A stretch of DNA of 64,000 nt from Skermania sp. ID1734 (GTDB lineage: Bacteria > Actinomycetota > Actinomycetes > Mycobacteriales > Mycobacteriaceae). Below the pieces are notes generated by a model. The model searched no databases. It was not told the origin of the DNA and saw only the letters and a program-made list of their open reading frames with translations. The stretch lies in NCBI RefSeq assembly GCF_007489285.1, contig NZ_VLIY01000003.1, forward strand, positions 1-64,000, written 5' to 3'. Shown here piece after piece: positions 32,449-41,035 of this stretch (within the stretch, counting starts at the first letter, position 1; each line of letters starts with the position of its first letter). Position numbers and translations under genes: made by a program.

Positions 32449-32926
32449 GCCAGGCTCGTTTCTGGGGGTAGGCGATGACGATGCCGAGCGGGATCGATGC
32501 GGACAGGCCGAGGTACATCAGTGCGCACGCGCCGGCCAGGCTGCCGGGGGAGTAGTCCCACCAGGTCCGCGCTTCGGGCATACCGGGCAGTCCGGCGAGT
32601 CGGCTGACCACGTAGAACACCACGAACGCGATCGAGGCAATCACGCCCAGCGCCCAGCCTGCCCACACCACCGGTCTCAGTGTCAGCATGACCGCGGCCA
32701 CGAAGCAGATGACGATGAACGCCACCGTGGCCGCGAAAGCCCATGTCGGCAGCGCACTTTCGCTGACCAGGATGTAGATGTGCACGCCCGCCAGCCCGAG
32801 TAGCAGCCCGGCGCCGACGAGCGTGATCACTTTGGGCAGGTTCAGCGCCACGTACTGGTAAACCGTGAGCATGCGGTAGAGCCGCGTCTTGCGGAACTGC
32901 TTCAGTAGGAAGCCTTCGAGGTTCAT
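32441..32926 (-). CDS. Small integral membrane protein of the molybdoenzyme operon
   Basis: A 161-residue protein with four hydrophobic segments (VITLVGAGLLLGLAGVHIYI; WAFAATVAFIVICFVAAVML; VVWAGWALGVIASIAFVVFY; GACALMYLGLSASIPLGIVI). ATG 32926 (MNLEGFLLK) is preferred over an upstream in-frame start, since the extra residues are unlike a protein. It overlaps the oxidoreductase gene by 8 bases, so is probably an additional membrane subunit or assembly partner. No family recognised. Confidence 0.75.
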   Translation of the reverse strand: MNLEGFLLKQFRKTRLYRMLTVYQYVALNLPKVITLVGAGLLLGLAGVHIYILVSESALPTWAFAATVAFIVICFVAAVMLTLRPVVWAGWALGVIASIAFVVFYVVSRLAGLPGMPEARTWWDYSPGSLAGACALMYLGLSASIPLGIVIAYPQKRAWHD

Positions 32927-33301
32927 TGCTGAGAAGCTCCTGCGACCGGGGCCGGACGTCCGACGCAGGAAGTACCCGAAACGAGCCGGGCTATGCGCAG
33001 TAAAGAACCCCACACTGCTGCACGGTCGGGGGTCGAGCAGCAGCGCGGGGCTACCTCTATGTATACAGGCAACGGGTTGGTGTTACACGGAGTTTTTCAA
33101 ACTTCAGGACTGTTTTTCCCAGAAATTATCTACCGAGTGTCCCTTGACGGTGTAAAGCGCGCTCGGCGCAACGGTTTCATAACGAGCTCGAGCAAAGAGT
33201 TTGCGTCTGTTGCCTTCTGTTGTCACAGTGAAACATCACTACTTGTGTGATTGATGTGGAAGGAGGCGGCGTGGCATTGCCCTGCCGCGCCGGTCCGAAA
33301 T
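32927..33301. other. Divergent intergenic region, molybdoenzyme operon / amidase
   Basis: 375 bases without a supported gene. It is notably AT-rich between ~33085 and 33250 (gagtttttcaaacttcagg, gaaattatctacc), fitting promoters on both strands. An imperfect stem ctgctgc/gcagcag (33015-33021, 33037-33043) lies near the molybdoenzyme side. gtcacagtgaaacatcac near 33222 loosely resembles MtrA-type direct repeats found before cell-wall hydrolase genes; the match is weak. Confidence 0.45.
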
Positions 33302-34690
33302 ATGAAGCGAACTGTTCTTAAAGCCGGCCTTGCCGCCGCGTTGGCGTCGTCCGTCGCGGTGCCGGCGGTCGCCCACGGTGATCCCGACACGACAACGGCT
33401 AACACCGAATCCACTGCGAGCGCGGGTACGTCCGCCACTGCGACGACCGGTACCGACACCAAGACGGTGCTCGCCGGCAAAACGATCTTCCTCGACCCCG
33501 GTCACCAGGCCAGCGCGACGCCGGAACAGCTGAGCAAGCAGGTGCCCGACGGTCGCGGCGGTCACAAGGACTGCCAGACCACCGGGATGACCACCGTCGA
33601 GGGCGTGCCGGAGCACACCATCGCCTGGAAGGTCGCGCAACTAACCAAGAGTGCGCTGGAGAGCCTCGGCGCGAAGGTGGTGCTCAGCCGGCAGGACGAC
33701 ACCGGCTGGGGTGGCTGCATCGACGAGCGCGCGCAGGCCGCTAACAACTCCGGTGCGCAGGTCGCGGTCAGTATCCATGCCGACGGCACGCCCGCCGATG
33801 TGGCTGGCAAAGACCACGGCTTCCACCTGATCGTGCCCACGCTCCCCATTCCGGACAAGACAGTCAACGACGTGCAGTCGACAAAGGGCCTGCAGTTCAC
33901 CCGCGACATGCGCGATGCATATGTGAAGAACGGATTCACGCCGTCGACCTATGCAGGGGTGGACGGCGTGATGCCGCGCAGCGACATTGCCGGACCAGCG
34001 CTGACCAAGATCCCGCTAGCCTTCATCGAGATGGGTAACGGCGCCAACGCCGACGACGCCAAGGTTCTCGACTCGCAGGACGGTCAACTCAAGAATGCGA
34101 TCGCCATCACCACGGGCGTCGTCACCTACCTGCTCGGGTCGGCCAACTCGCCGAAGGCAGCCCTGACCGCCGCGACGACCAACGCGGCGGCCGCCACGCC
34201 GCTGGATGCCTTGCCGACCGCCGACGCGGTGCCCACCACCGACGTCGCGGTGCCCACCACCGACGCCGCGGTGCCCACAACCAACACCGTGCCCACAACC
34301 AACGCGGCAATTCCGACCACCGACGCCGTGCCGATGACCAACGCAGTGCCGATGACCAACGCAGTGCCGATGACCAACGCAATGCCCATGACCAACGCGG
34401 CAGTACCGACCACGGACGCGGTGCCGCCCGTCGGCGCGGTGACGACCTCTGCGCTGCCGCCGGCCACTGCGCTCGGCACCCAGTCGATCCCGGGTAGCGA
34501 CAGCCTGTCGCAGACGACTACCGCGCCGGCCTACAGCGGCAAGGCGAACGAGCTGCTTTCCACCCTGATCTCGACCCTGCAGCCGCTGCTGCAGGCCGCC
34601 GGTATCGACCTGCACGGGACGAGCCCGGTGTCGCTGCTGTCCGGGCTCGCCGAAGCGCTGGTGGGCGCACTGGGCAAGGGCACCGGGTAG
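33302..34690 (+). CDS. Secreted N-acetylmuramoyl-L-alanine amidase with low-complexity tail
   Basis: Cell-wall hydrolase (462 residues) cleaving the glycan-peptide bond of peptidoglycan. The signal peptide MKRTVLKAGLAAALASSVAV ends AVA-HGDP. The Amidase_3 domain (~58-280) has zinc ligands in FLDPGHQ, PEHTIAWK and VSIHADGT, and the catalytic Glu in AFIEMGN, resembling M. tuberculosis Rv3717 (Ami1). Residues ~290-420 are an unusual Thr/Pro/Asn/Ala repeat region, absent from Rv3717 as I recall it, followed by a short hydrophobic C-terminus. The start is ATG 33302; upstream in-frame codons would spoil the signal peptide. Confidence 0.88.
   Translation: MKRTVLKAGLAAALASSVAVPAVAHGDPDTTTANTESTASAGTSATATTGTDTKTVLAGKTIFLDPGHQASATPEQLSKQVPDGRGGHKDCQTTGMTTVEGVPEHTIAWKVAQLTKSALESLGAKVVLSRQDDTGWGGCIDERAQAANNSGAQVAVSIHADGTPADVAGKDHGFHLIVPTLPIPDKTVNDVQSTKGLQFTRDMRDAYVKNGFTPSTYAGVDGVMPRSDIAGPALTKIPLAFIEMGNGANADDAKVLDSQDGQLKNAIAITTGVVTYLLGSANSPKAALTAATTNAAAATPLDALPTADAVPTTDVAVPTTDAAVPTTNTVPTTNAAIPTTDAVPMTNAVPMTNAVPMTNAMPMTNAAVPTTDAVPPVGAVTTSALPPATALGTQSIPGSDSLSQTTTAPAYSGKANELLSTLISTLQPLLQAAGIDLHGTSPVSLLSGLAEALVGALGKGTG
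34229..34428 (+). repeat. Minisatellite in the amidase gene
   Basis: Units of 15-21 bases encode VPTTDA / VPTTNA / VPMTNA. The 18-mer gtgccgatgaccaacgca occurs three times exactly (34328, 34346, 34364), followed by a near copy at 34382. All units preserve frame, so copy number could vary without inactivating the enzyme. Confidence 0.85.
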
Positions 34691-34710
34691 CAGCGCTACC
34701 CTGGGCTGCG

Positions 34711-35730
34711 ATGGTGGCCCACGTTCCTGTGCTCCTTGTCGCCGGATTTCTCGGCGCGGGCAAAACGACCCTACTCAACCATGTGTTACGGCATCCGTCC
34801 GGCGCGCGAATAGGCGTGGTGGTCAACGACTTCGGCAAAGTCAACATCGACGCGATGCTGGTGGCCGGCCAGGTCGATGCGATGGTGTCACTGGGCAACG
34901 GCTGCGTGTGCTGTGTCGTGGACACCGATGACCTCGACCGGGTACTGCACAGGCTGGCCGCCGTGCGCCCGGCGCTGGACAGCATCGTCATCGAGGCGAG
35001 CGGTCTCGCCGAGCCGCGCGCGCTGATCCGCATGGTGCTCGGCGCCCGCAGCGAGCGAATTCGCTACGGCGGCTTGGTCTATGTGGTCGACGCGGTCGAG
35101 TTCGACGACACCTGTGACACGCATCCGGAGCTTGCACGACACGCACGGCTGGCGGACCTCGTGGTGATCAACAAGGCGGATCGCGTCGGGTCGGACGAAC
35201 TCAGCGACCTCATCGCGCGCGTGCGTGCGCTGGCCGGACCCGTGCCCGTGCTTCCCACCGCGCACGGGCGGGTCGACCCAGCCATGCTGTTCGACGTATC
35301 CGGGAAGCGCACTTCGCAGGCCGGAGCGCAACTCTCACTCGACGAATTGATGCGCGAAACCGGATGCGAGACGCACGAGCACCTGCATGACCGCTACCAG
35401 TCTGTGGAGTTCAGCACCGACGTCCCGCTCGATCCGCGCAAGCTGATGGCTTTCCTGGAGCACCCGCCCGCCGGACTCTTCCGGGCGAAAGGCATCGTCG
35501 GATTCGCCGCCGACATCCATCGCAAACACGTCGTGCACACGGTCGGAAGACATGTCAGCTTCACCGCGACCCGGTGGCGCCGCGGCGAGCAGGCGCGCAC
35601 CCAACTCGTGTTCATCGGCATCGGCCTGGACAGCGCGGACGTACTCGCCCGACTCCGGGCGACAGAGCACGACGAGGATCAGCCGCCCGACCCGCACGCC
35701 ATGCTCCGCGTCGACGCGCTCACCCGGTGA
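34711..35730 (+). CDS. CobW/COG0523-family GTP-binding metallochaperone
   Basis: 339-residue G3E GTPase: Walker A GFLGAGKTTLLNHVL, the metal site GCVCC (Cys-x-Cys-Cys) at ~66-70, SIVIEASGLAEP, and NKADRVG. The CobW_C domain is in the last ~100 residues. COG0523 proteins supply metals (Zn, Co, Ni, Fe) to client enzymes. A short HEHLHDRY segment at ~225 may bind metal. With both a nickel enzyme and molybdenum-cofactor genes nearby, the metal cannot be assigned. Its stop directly abuts the convergent moaE stop. Confidence 0.85.
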   Translation: MVAHVPVLLVAGFLGAGKTTLLNHVLRHPSGARIGVVVNDFGKVNIDAMLVAGQVDAMVSLGNGCVCCVVDTDDLDRVLHRLAAVRPALDSIVIEASGLAEPRALIRMVLGARSERIRYGGLVYVVDAVEFDDTCDTHPELARHARLADLVVINKADRVGSDELSDLIARVRALAGPVPVLPTAHGRVDPAMLFDVSGKRTSQAGAQLSLDELMRETGCETHEHLHDRYQSVEFSTDVPLDPRKLMAFLEHPPAGLFRAKGIVGFAADIHRKHVVHTVGRHVSFTATRWRRGEQARTQLVFIGIGLDSADVLARLRATEHDEDQPPDPHAMLRVDALTR

Positions 35731-36144
35731 TTACAGGCCCACCCATTCGGACACCCCGTCGGCGAAGTGCTGACGCTTCCAGATCGGCACCTCGTGTTTG
35801 ATCCGCTCCACCAGCTCGGCGCAGACCCGGAACGCCTCGCCGCGGTGCGGGGCCGCCACGGCCGCGATGAGCGCCAGGTCACCGACCTTCAGTTCGCCGA
35901 CCCGGTGAATCGCGGCAACGGGAAGGTCGTTGGCGCCCGCGATTTCGGCGCAGATCTGCGACAAGAATCGCTCCGCGTCGGGGTGGCACTGATACTCCAG
36001 CATCGAAACAGCTTGGCCGCCATCGTGATCACGCACTACTCCGGTGAACACGACCACGGCGCCGTGGCGTGGGCCGGCCACCGCTGCGTCCACGACTGCG
36101 GGGTCGAGCGGTTCGGCGGAGATCCGTGCGACCAACTCAGTCAT
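35731..36144 (-). CDS. moaE: Molybdopterin synthase catalytic subunit MoaE
   Basis: 137 residues. VVFTGVVRDHDGG, LEYQCHPDAE, RVGELKVGDLALIAAVAAPH and VPIWKRQHF (active-site Lys) are diagnostic. It makes molybdopterin from precursor Z using sulfur carried by MoaD. ATG 36144 overlaps the preceding moaCB gene by 8 bases. Last gene of the minus-strand Moco operon moeA-moaCB-moaE. Confidence 0.93.
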   Translation of the reverse strand: MTELVARISAEPLDPAVVDAAVAGPRHGAVVVFTGVVRDHDGGQAVSMLEYQCHPDAERFLSQICAEIAGANDLPVAAIHRVGELKVGDLALIAAVAAPHRGEAFRVCAELVERIKHEVPIWKRQHFADGVSEWVGL

Positions 36145-37105
36145 GACGACCACCTCCGGCGACCTGATCCAACAGGTGATCCAGCATCGGTTCCAGCACC
36201 GCCAGTCCATCGCGGACGCCACCCGGTGAGCCGGGCAGGTTGACGACGACAGTGCGACCCACAAGGCCCGCGATGCCGCGACTCAGCGACGCCAGCGGAA
36301 ACGCCGCAGCGCCGCGCTGCCGAATCGCTTCGGCAATCCCGGGCAGTTCCCGGTCGATCACGGCGCGGGTCGCCTCCGGCGTGGCATCGGTCGGCGACGC
36401 GCCGGTGCCGCCGGTAGTCAGTACCAGGGCGGGGGAATCCGAGAGGGCGTCGGCGAGTCCGGCAGCGATGTCGGCGTCGGCGTGCACCAACGGACCGCGG
36501 ACCGCAAAACCGCGCTCGCGCAGCCAGTCTGCGATCTGCGGACCGGTCGTGTCGGTGCGACTGCCCGCGGCCGCGGCCGTCGAGGCCACCAGCACGGTGG
36601 CGGAGCGCTTGGCGGGAGCCGTTGCCGGGACGGCGGTTTCACGCTGCCAGTGGCCGTGCTTACCGCCGTCTTTGGTCAACAACCGCACGTTGGTGAGGGT
36701 GGCCGCCGGGTCGACGGCCTTCACCATGTCATGCAACGTGAGACCGGCCACCGCCACGGCGGTGAGGGCCTCCATCTCGACCCCGGTGGGGCCCTTGGTC
36801 TTTGCCGTCGCCTCGATGGTGATCGCCGTGTCGGTGAAGTCGAAACGCACCGATACCGACGACAACGCCAGTTGGTGACACAGCGGGATCAACTCGGAGG
36901 TCTTCTTGGCCCCTGCGATGCCCGCGATCCGGGCCGTGGCCAGCACGTCCGCCTTGGGCAGACCATCGGCGCGCACGAGCGTCACCACCTCGGGTGTCGT
37001 GACGAACTCGCCCGCCGCGACGGCCGTTCGGCTGCTGTCGATCTTGGCGCTGACATCGACCATCCGTGCCCGGCCTTCGGCATCGAGGTGGGAGAACGTG
37101 CTCAT
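36137..37105 (-). CDS. moaCB: Bifunctional MoaC-MoaB/Mog molybdenum cofactor protein
   Basis: 322 residues. Residues ~1-155 are MoaC (pyranopterin synthesis): HLDAEGRARMVDVSAK, KKTSELIPLCHQLALSSV, TGVEMEALTAVAVAGLT and LLTKDGGKHGHWQRE. Residues ~165-320 are a MoaB/MogA-type molybdopterin adenylyltransferase: LVASTAAAAGSRTDTTG, LVLTTGGTGASPTDATPEAT and VNLPGSPGGVRDGL. The fusion joins an early and a late pathway step in one chain. It overlaps moeA by 4 bases (ATGA) and moaE by 8. Confidence 0.93.
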   Translation of the reverse strand: MSTFSHLDAEGRARMVDVSAKIDSSRTAVAAGEFVTTPEVVTLVRADGLPKADVLATARIAGIAGAKKTSELIPLCHQLALSSVSVRFDFTDTAITIEATAKTKGPTGVEMEALTAVAVAGLTLHDMVKAVDPAATLTNVRLLTKDGGKHGHWQRETAVPATAPAKRSATVLVASTAAAAGSRTDTTGPQIADWLRERGFAVRGPLVHADADIAAGLADALSDSPALVLTTGGTGASPTDATPEATRAVIDRELPGIAEAIRQRGAAAFPLASLSRGIAGLVGRTVVVNLPGSPGGVRDGLAVLEPMLDHLLDQVAGGGRHD

Positions 37106-38286
37106 AACTGCAACACTCGCACACACTCGCCGGCGGGAATCTCGACGGTGTCTTCGCCGATGTCGATGAGCACGTCGGCGGTGACCATGGCCGCCACCAA
37201 ATGCGATCCCGGACCCGAAACCTGCTCGACCCCAAGATCGGTGGTGCGCCCGCGCAGAAACTGGCGACGGCCGGGGATCGAGGTGATCCGGCGCTGGGTA
37301 GGCAGTTCGCACGTTTTGCGCGCAGCCAGGCCCGCGGCGGCGCGCAGGAACGGGCGCAGAAAGATCTCGAACGACACCAGGGTGCTCACCGGATTCCCGG
37401 GAAGGCTCAGCACCGGAACGCCGTCGAAATTCGAAATCCCCTGTGGTCCACCAGGTTGCATCGCCACATGCGCGAAGTCGCCGCCGCGCGGTTGCAAGGT
37501 TTCCTTGACCACTTCGAAATCACCCATCGACACCCCACCCGAGGTGAGCACCAGATCCGCCGCGGCGGCCGCCGCGGTCAAGACAACGAGAAACTCCGCG
37601 GGGTCATCGCTGCTGTGGCCGACCGACACCACCTCGGCGCCGTTGGCGGCGACGCTCGCGGCGAGAGCGAGCCCGTTGGAGTCGTAGATCTGCCCGGGCC
37701 GCAACGGTTCTCCGGCCGGGATCAGCTCGTTTCCGGTGGTGATAACGGCGACGCGGAGACGGCGGCGGACGTCCACGGTCTGGATACCGACGGCTGCCAG
37801 CGCGGCGAGGTGTCGGACCCGCAGCAGTGTGTTCGCGTCGACAAGGTTGGCGCCGGCGGCGACGTCGCTGCCCGGTTCACGCACGAACTCGCCCGCCGTG
37901 CGTCTGCGGTGAATGGTCACCTTTTCGCCGTCGACGGCGGTGTCCTCCACTGGGACGACGCAGTCGGCGCCGTCGGGCAGCGGTGCGCCGGTCATGATCC
38001 GCACCGCGGACCGCGGCGGCAATGGTGTGGCGCCGGTGTCTCCGGCCGCGATGGTCCCCACGATCGGTAACGTCGCCGGAATCGCGCCGAGATCGACCGC
38101 ATGAACCGCGAAACCGTCCATCTGCGAGTTGCGGAACAGTGGCAGATCGATCGGGGCGACAACGTCCGTGGCGAGCAGTCGCCCGAGGGCCTCTCGCAGC
38201 GGTACCCGCTCGGCGGGCTGCGCACCGATCGGCTGCAGGAGCGCCGTGACTTTGCTGATCTGCTCGTCCACGGTCCGCCGCGTCAT
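37102..38286 (-). CDS. moeA: Molybdopterin molybdenumtransferase MoeA
   Basis: 394 residues. Inserts molybdate into adenylylated molybdopterin. Conserved features: PLFRNSQMDGFAVHA, IMTGAPLPDGADCVVPVEDT, PGQIYDSNGLALAA, LTSGGVSMGDFEVVK, and PGNPVSTLVSFEIFLRPFL. First gene of the minus-strand Moco operon; starts 58 bases from divergent moaA, so one control region serves both halves of the pathway. Confidence 0.93.
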   Translation of the reverse strand: MTRRTVDEQISKVTALLQPIGAQPAERVPLREALGRLLATDVVAPIDLPLFRNSQMDGFAVHAVDLGAIPATLPIVGTIAAGDTGATPLPPRSAVRIMTGAPLPDGADCVVPVEDTAVDGEKVTIHRRRTAGEFVREPGSDVAAGANLVDANTLLRVRHLAALAAVGIQTVDVRRRLRVAVITTGNELIPAGEPLRPGQIYDSNGLALAASVAANGAEVVSVGHSSDDPAEFLVVLTAAAAAADLVLTSGGVSMGDFEVVKETLQPRGGDFAHVAMQPGGPQGISNFDGVPVLSLPGNPVSTLVSFEIFLRPFLRAAAGLAARKTCELPTQRRITSIPGRRQFLRGRTTDLGVEQVSGPGSHLVAAMVTADVLIDIGEDTVEIPAGECVRVLQL

Positions 38287-38344
38287 GGGTTCAGGCTAAC
38301 GGCTCCCCGCGCCCGGTCGCCGCTGGCCGCGGCATACTGGACCA

Positions 38345-39403
38345 ATGACGCTGGTTGACGTGGGCATCCCCGCTGTCCGTGGTGCCCGCCCGACGGCGGC
38401 GGGCCGCCCGGAGGTGCCCGAACTCGTCGACCGCTTCGGCAGGGTGGCGCGTGATCTGCGCATCTCCATCACCGAGAAGTGCTCGCTGCGCTGCACCTAT
38501 TGCATGCCGGCCGAAGGGTTGCCGGCTATTCCGGCCGAGGAATTGCTCACCGCGGAGGAAATCGCGCGGGTGGTCGGGATAGCGGTGCATCTACTCGGCA
38601 TCCATGAGGTGCGCTTCACCGGCGGGGAACCGCTACTGCGCCGCGACCTCGAGCAGATCATTTCCGGCTGCCGGGAGAAGGCGCCGGACGTGCCGCTGTC
38701 GATGACCACCAATGCCGTCGGTCTACAGCACCGGGCGCCCGGACTCGCCGAGGCGGGGCTGAGCCGGGTCAATATTTCGCTGGACTCAGTCGACCGCGCG
38801 GAGTTTGCTCAGCTCACCCGGCGTGACCGGCTGCCGTCGGTCCTAGCCGGCATCCGGGCCGCCCACGGCGCCGGGCTCACGCCTGTCAAGATCAACGCGG
38901 TGCTGATGCCGCAGACACTGGCGGGCGCGGCCGATCTGCTCGGCTGGTGCCTCGAGCACGGCCATGAGCTGCGGTTCATCGAGGAAATGCCACTCGACGC
39001 CGACCACGAATGGGCTCGTACCAATATGGTCACCGCTGCGCAGCTGCTCGAGGTGCTGTCTGCACGCTTCACGCTCACCGAGGTCGGCCGGTCGGATCCC
39101 GCGGCCCCGGCGGAGCAGTGGCTGGTCGACGGCGGGCCGCAGCGCGTCGGGATCATCGCCTCGGTCACCCGGTCCTTCTGCGGCGATTGCGACCGGACGA
39201 GGCTCACGGCTGACGGAATGATCCGTTCGTGCTTGTTCAGTGACCGGGAGTTCGACCTGCGTACGCCGATGCGCAACGGCGCCGACGACGCCGAACTCGC
39301 GCAGTTGTGGCGCGCCGCCATGTGGAACAAGTGGGCCGGGCACGGCATCGATGCGGCCGATTTCGCGCCGCCCGAGCGGAGCATGGGAGCTATCGGTGGC
39401 TGA
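38345..39403 (+). CDS. moaA: GTP 3',8-cyclase MoaA (radical SAM)
   Basis: 352 residues. First enzyme of molybdenum-cofactor synthesis. The radical-SAM cluster is [12 protein letters not shown] (CxxxCxxC); the second [4Fe-4S] site is [10 protein letters not shown] plus SCLF (CxxC then Cys). It ends in SMGAIGG, the C-terminal double glycine needed for catalysis in characterised MoaA proteins. The stop overlaps moaD by 8 bases. Confidence 0.95.
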   Translation: MTLVDVGIPAVRGARPTAAGRPEVPELVDRFGRVARDLRISITEKCSLRCTYCMPAEGLPAIPAEELLTAEEIARVVGIAVHLLGIHEVRFTGGEPLLRRDLEQIISGCREKAPDVPLSMTTNAVGLQHRAPGLAEAGLSRVNISLDSVDRAEFAQLTRRDRLPSVLAGIRAAHGAGLTPVKINAVLMPQTLAGAADLLGWCLEHGHELRFIEEMPLDADHEWARTNMVTAAQLLEVLSARFTLTEVGRSDPAAPAEQWLVDGGPQRVGIIASVTRSFCGDCDRTRLTADGMIRSCLFSDREFDLRTPMRNGADDAELAQLWRAAMWNKWAGHGIDAADFAPPERSMGAIGG

Positions 39404-39653
39404 TACCCGCACTGTTGAGGTTCGCTATTTCGCCGCCGCCGCCGAGGCGGCCGGACGCGCGAAGGAAGATCTGCACCTGACCGCTGCTGCGACCGTGGCC
39501 GACCTGCATGACGTGCTTGCCGACAAGTACGGCGCAGCCATGACGCGCATCCTCGGGGTCGCCGCGTTCCTGGTCGGCGACGAGCTGACCCGGGACCGCG
39601 GACAGCTGCTCGGCGACCGGGTCGACGTCCTCCCGCCATTCGCAGGCGGCTGA
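39396..39653 (+). CDS. moaD: Molybdopterin synthase sulfur carrier MoaD
   Basis: 85-residue ubiquitin-fold protein ending LPPFAGG; the terminal Gly-Gly is the thiocarboxylate carrier. It starts at GTG 39396 inside the end of moaA. The beta-grasp pattern [13 protein letters not shown] and [13 protein letters not shown] is typical. Works with MoaE at 35.7 kb. Confidence 0.92.
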   Translation: MADTRTVEVRYFAAAAEAAGRAKEDLHLTAAATVADLHDVLADKYGAAMTRILGVAAFLVGDELTRDRGQLLGDRVDVLPPFAGG

Positions 39654-39685
39654 TTTTCGCGGTCGACATTGCAGTGCCGCCAAAG

Positions 39686-39704
39686 TGATGTCATCATGAC
39701 ATCA
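39686..39704. promoter_or_regulatory. 19-bp perfect palindrome at the start of the ribbon-helix-helix gene
   Basis: tgatgtcatcatgacatca is fully palindromic around its central base; its last base is the A of the ATG start codon. It is a strong candidate operator for autoregulation by the encoded ribbon-helix-helix protein, and may overlap the promoter of a near-leaderless transcript. Confidence 0.7.
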
Positions 39705-40180
39705 TGCTTCTCGAACCCTACGTCGAACAGGTACACCGCCAACTCGAGGCGGCCGCCGCGCTCGGTGACGAGCGCACCAAACAGACAGCGGCGGCATTGG
39801 CCGGCGCGGCAGAGTCTGCGGTCCGGCTCGCGATCCTGTCTGCCGTCACCGACGCCGCCCATGAGATGACCGCCGCGCTCATCGACGCCGACGCACACGG
39901 TGCACCGGCCATCTCCACGCAACTCGACGGCGACGAACTGCGCATCCACGTGGCGGCCAGCCCCGCGCCCGAACCGCAATCCGACGACGGCGACGCGAAC
40001 GCCCGAATCTCGTTGCGGCTCTCCGATGCCCTCAAGGCCGAAATCGAGCGCGCCGCCAACCGCGAGTCGGTGTCGGTGAACACCTGGCTCGTGCGCACGG
40101 CCCGCGCCGGATTATCGCTGCGCACAACGTCTTACGGCAAGCAGACCCACGGCCGCGTCACCGGCTGGGTCACCGGATAA
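39704..40180 (+). CDS. Ribbon-helix-helix domain protein (HicB/Arc-like)
   Basis: 158 residues. The N-terminal ~75 residues are helical (LEPYVEQVHRQLEAAAALGD). The C-terminal part ISLRLSDALKAEIERAANRE, then SVSVNTWLVRTARAGL, is a typical MetJ/Arc or HicB-type DNA-binding ribbon-helix-helix. No HicA or other toxin gene is adjacent; the next gene is DUF4097. Autoregulation through the palindrome at the start codon is likely. It is probably a regulator of itself and of the DUF4097 gene 29 bases downstream. Confidence 0.75.
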   Translation: MLLEPYVEQVHRQLEAAAALGDERTKQTAAALAGAAESAVRLAILSAVTDAAHEMTAALIDADAHGAPAISTQLDGDELRIHVAASPAPEPQSDDGDANARISLRLSDALKAEIERAANRESVSVNTWLVRTARAGLSLRTTSYGKQTHGRVTGWVTG

Positions 40181-40209
40181 GCCGACCACGACCATTGGGA
40201 GAGAAAACT

Positions 40210-41031
40210 ATGACCACCTATACGCTTCCCGTCTCTGGCCCCATCAGCCTCGCCTGCCGCCTCGGCTACGGTGCGCTCACCGTGCACGCCCGCGACGACG
40301 TGACCGAAGCCACCGTGACGCTGTCGTCACGCCACCCCGATTCGGCGGCGGAGGCCATGGTCACGGTGGACATGAGGGGCACCACCCTGACCGTCGAGGA
40401 GCAGCAACCGCGGTTCGGGCTTGCCGACATTGCCGCGCTGATCGGCGGGCGCCGCGACGCCCTGGACGTGGAGGTCACCGTTCCCACCGGCACGCCGGTG
40501 CGCATCTCCACTCGCGGGTCGCAGATTACGCTGACCGGCACCGTCGGAACCGCCGACATCGTCACCGGCGCTGCGGATTTGATCTTCGAAACCGTCGACG
40601 GCGACCTGCGTTTCCGTTCCGGCAGCGGCCAGGCGCGGGGCACCGAGGTCACCGGCGATGTCAGCGTCAAGACCGGGTCGGGTCGCGCCCGCATCGATCA
40701 GATTCGTGGCGGCGTCGAAGTGCGTTGCGGGAGCGGCAGCCTCGACATCGGGGTGGCCCGTGGACCGGTCAACATGCGGACCGGGTCGGGCACGGCCAGC
40801 ATCGAGTGCGCGGAGGGCGACATCGATTTCGTGAGTGGCTCCGGCGGAATGAGCATAGGCCTACCGGCCGGTCAAACCGCGCGGCTCGACGTGCTCACCG
40901 GCAACGGCCGGGTGCACAGCGAACTTCCCGTTGAGGACACACCGCCGACCGGCAAGGCGGTCATCGACATCCGCGCCCGCACCGGCAACGGCAACGTGCG
41001 GCTGCACCGCAGCACCCGTCAGCCGGTGTAG
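40210..41031 (+). CDS. DUF4097-family beta-helix protein
   Basis: 273 residues starting MTTYTLPVSGPISLACRLGY after a gggagag site. The body is a repeating beta pattern with TGSGRARI, CGSGSLDI, TGSGTASI and TGNGNVRL turns about every 20 residues, typical of DUF4097 (adhesin-like) beta-helices. No signal peptide or membrane segment, so cytoplasmic despite the adhesin label. Function unknown; pairing with an RHH regulator upstream appears to be a unit. Confidence 0.8.
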   Translation: MTTYTLPVSGPISLACRLGYGALTVHARDDVTEATVTLSSRHPDSAAEAMVTVDMRGTTLTVEEQQPRFGLADIAALIGGRRDALDVEVTVPTGTPVRISTRGSQITLTGTVGTADIVTGAADLIFETVDGDLRFRSGSGQARGTEVTGDVSVKTGSGRARIDQIRGGVEVRCGSGSLDIGVARGPVNMRTGSGTASIECAEGDIDFVSGSGGMSIGLPAGQTARLDVLTGNGRVHSELPVEDTPPTGKAVIDIRARTGNGNVRLHRSTRQPV

Positions 41032-41035
41032 CCGC

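Noticed and set aside
39704-41031. Classic HicAB toxin-antitoxin pair
   Set aside because: The downstream gene is DUF4097, not a HicA-type RNase, and no other small toxin gene is adjacent.
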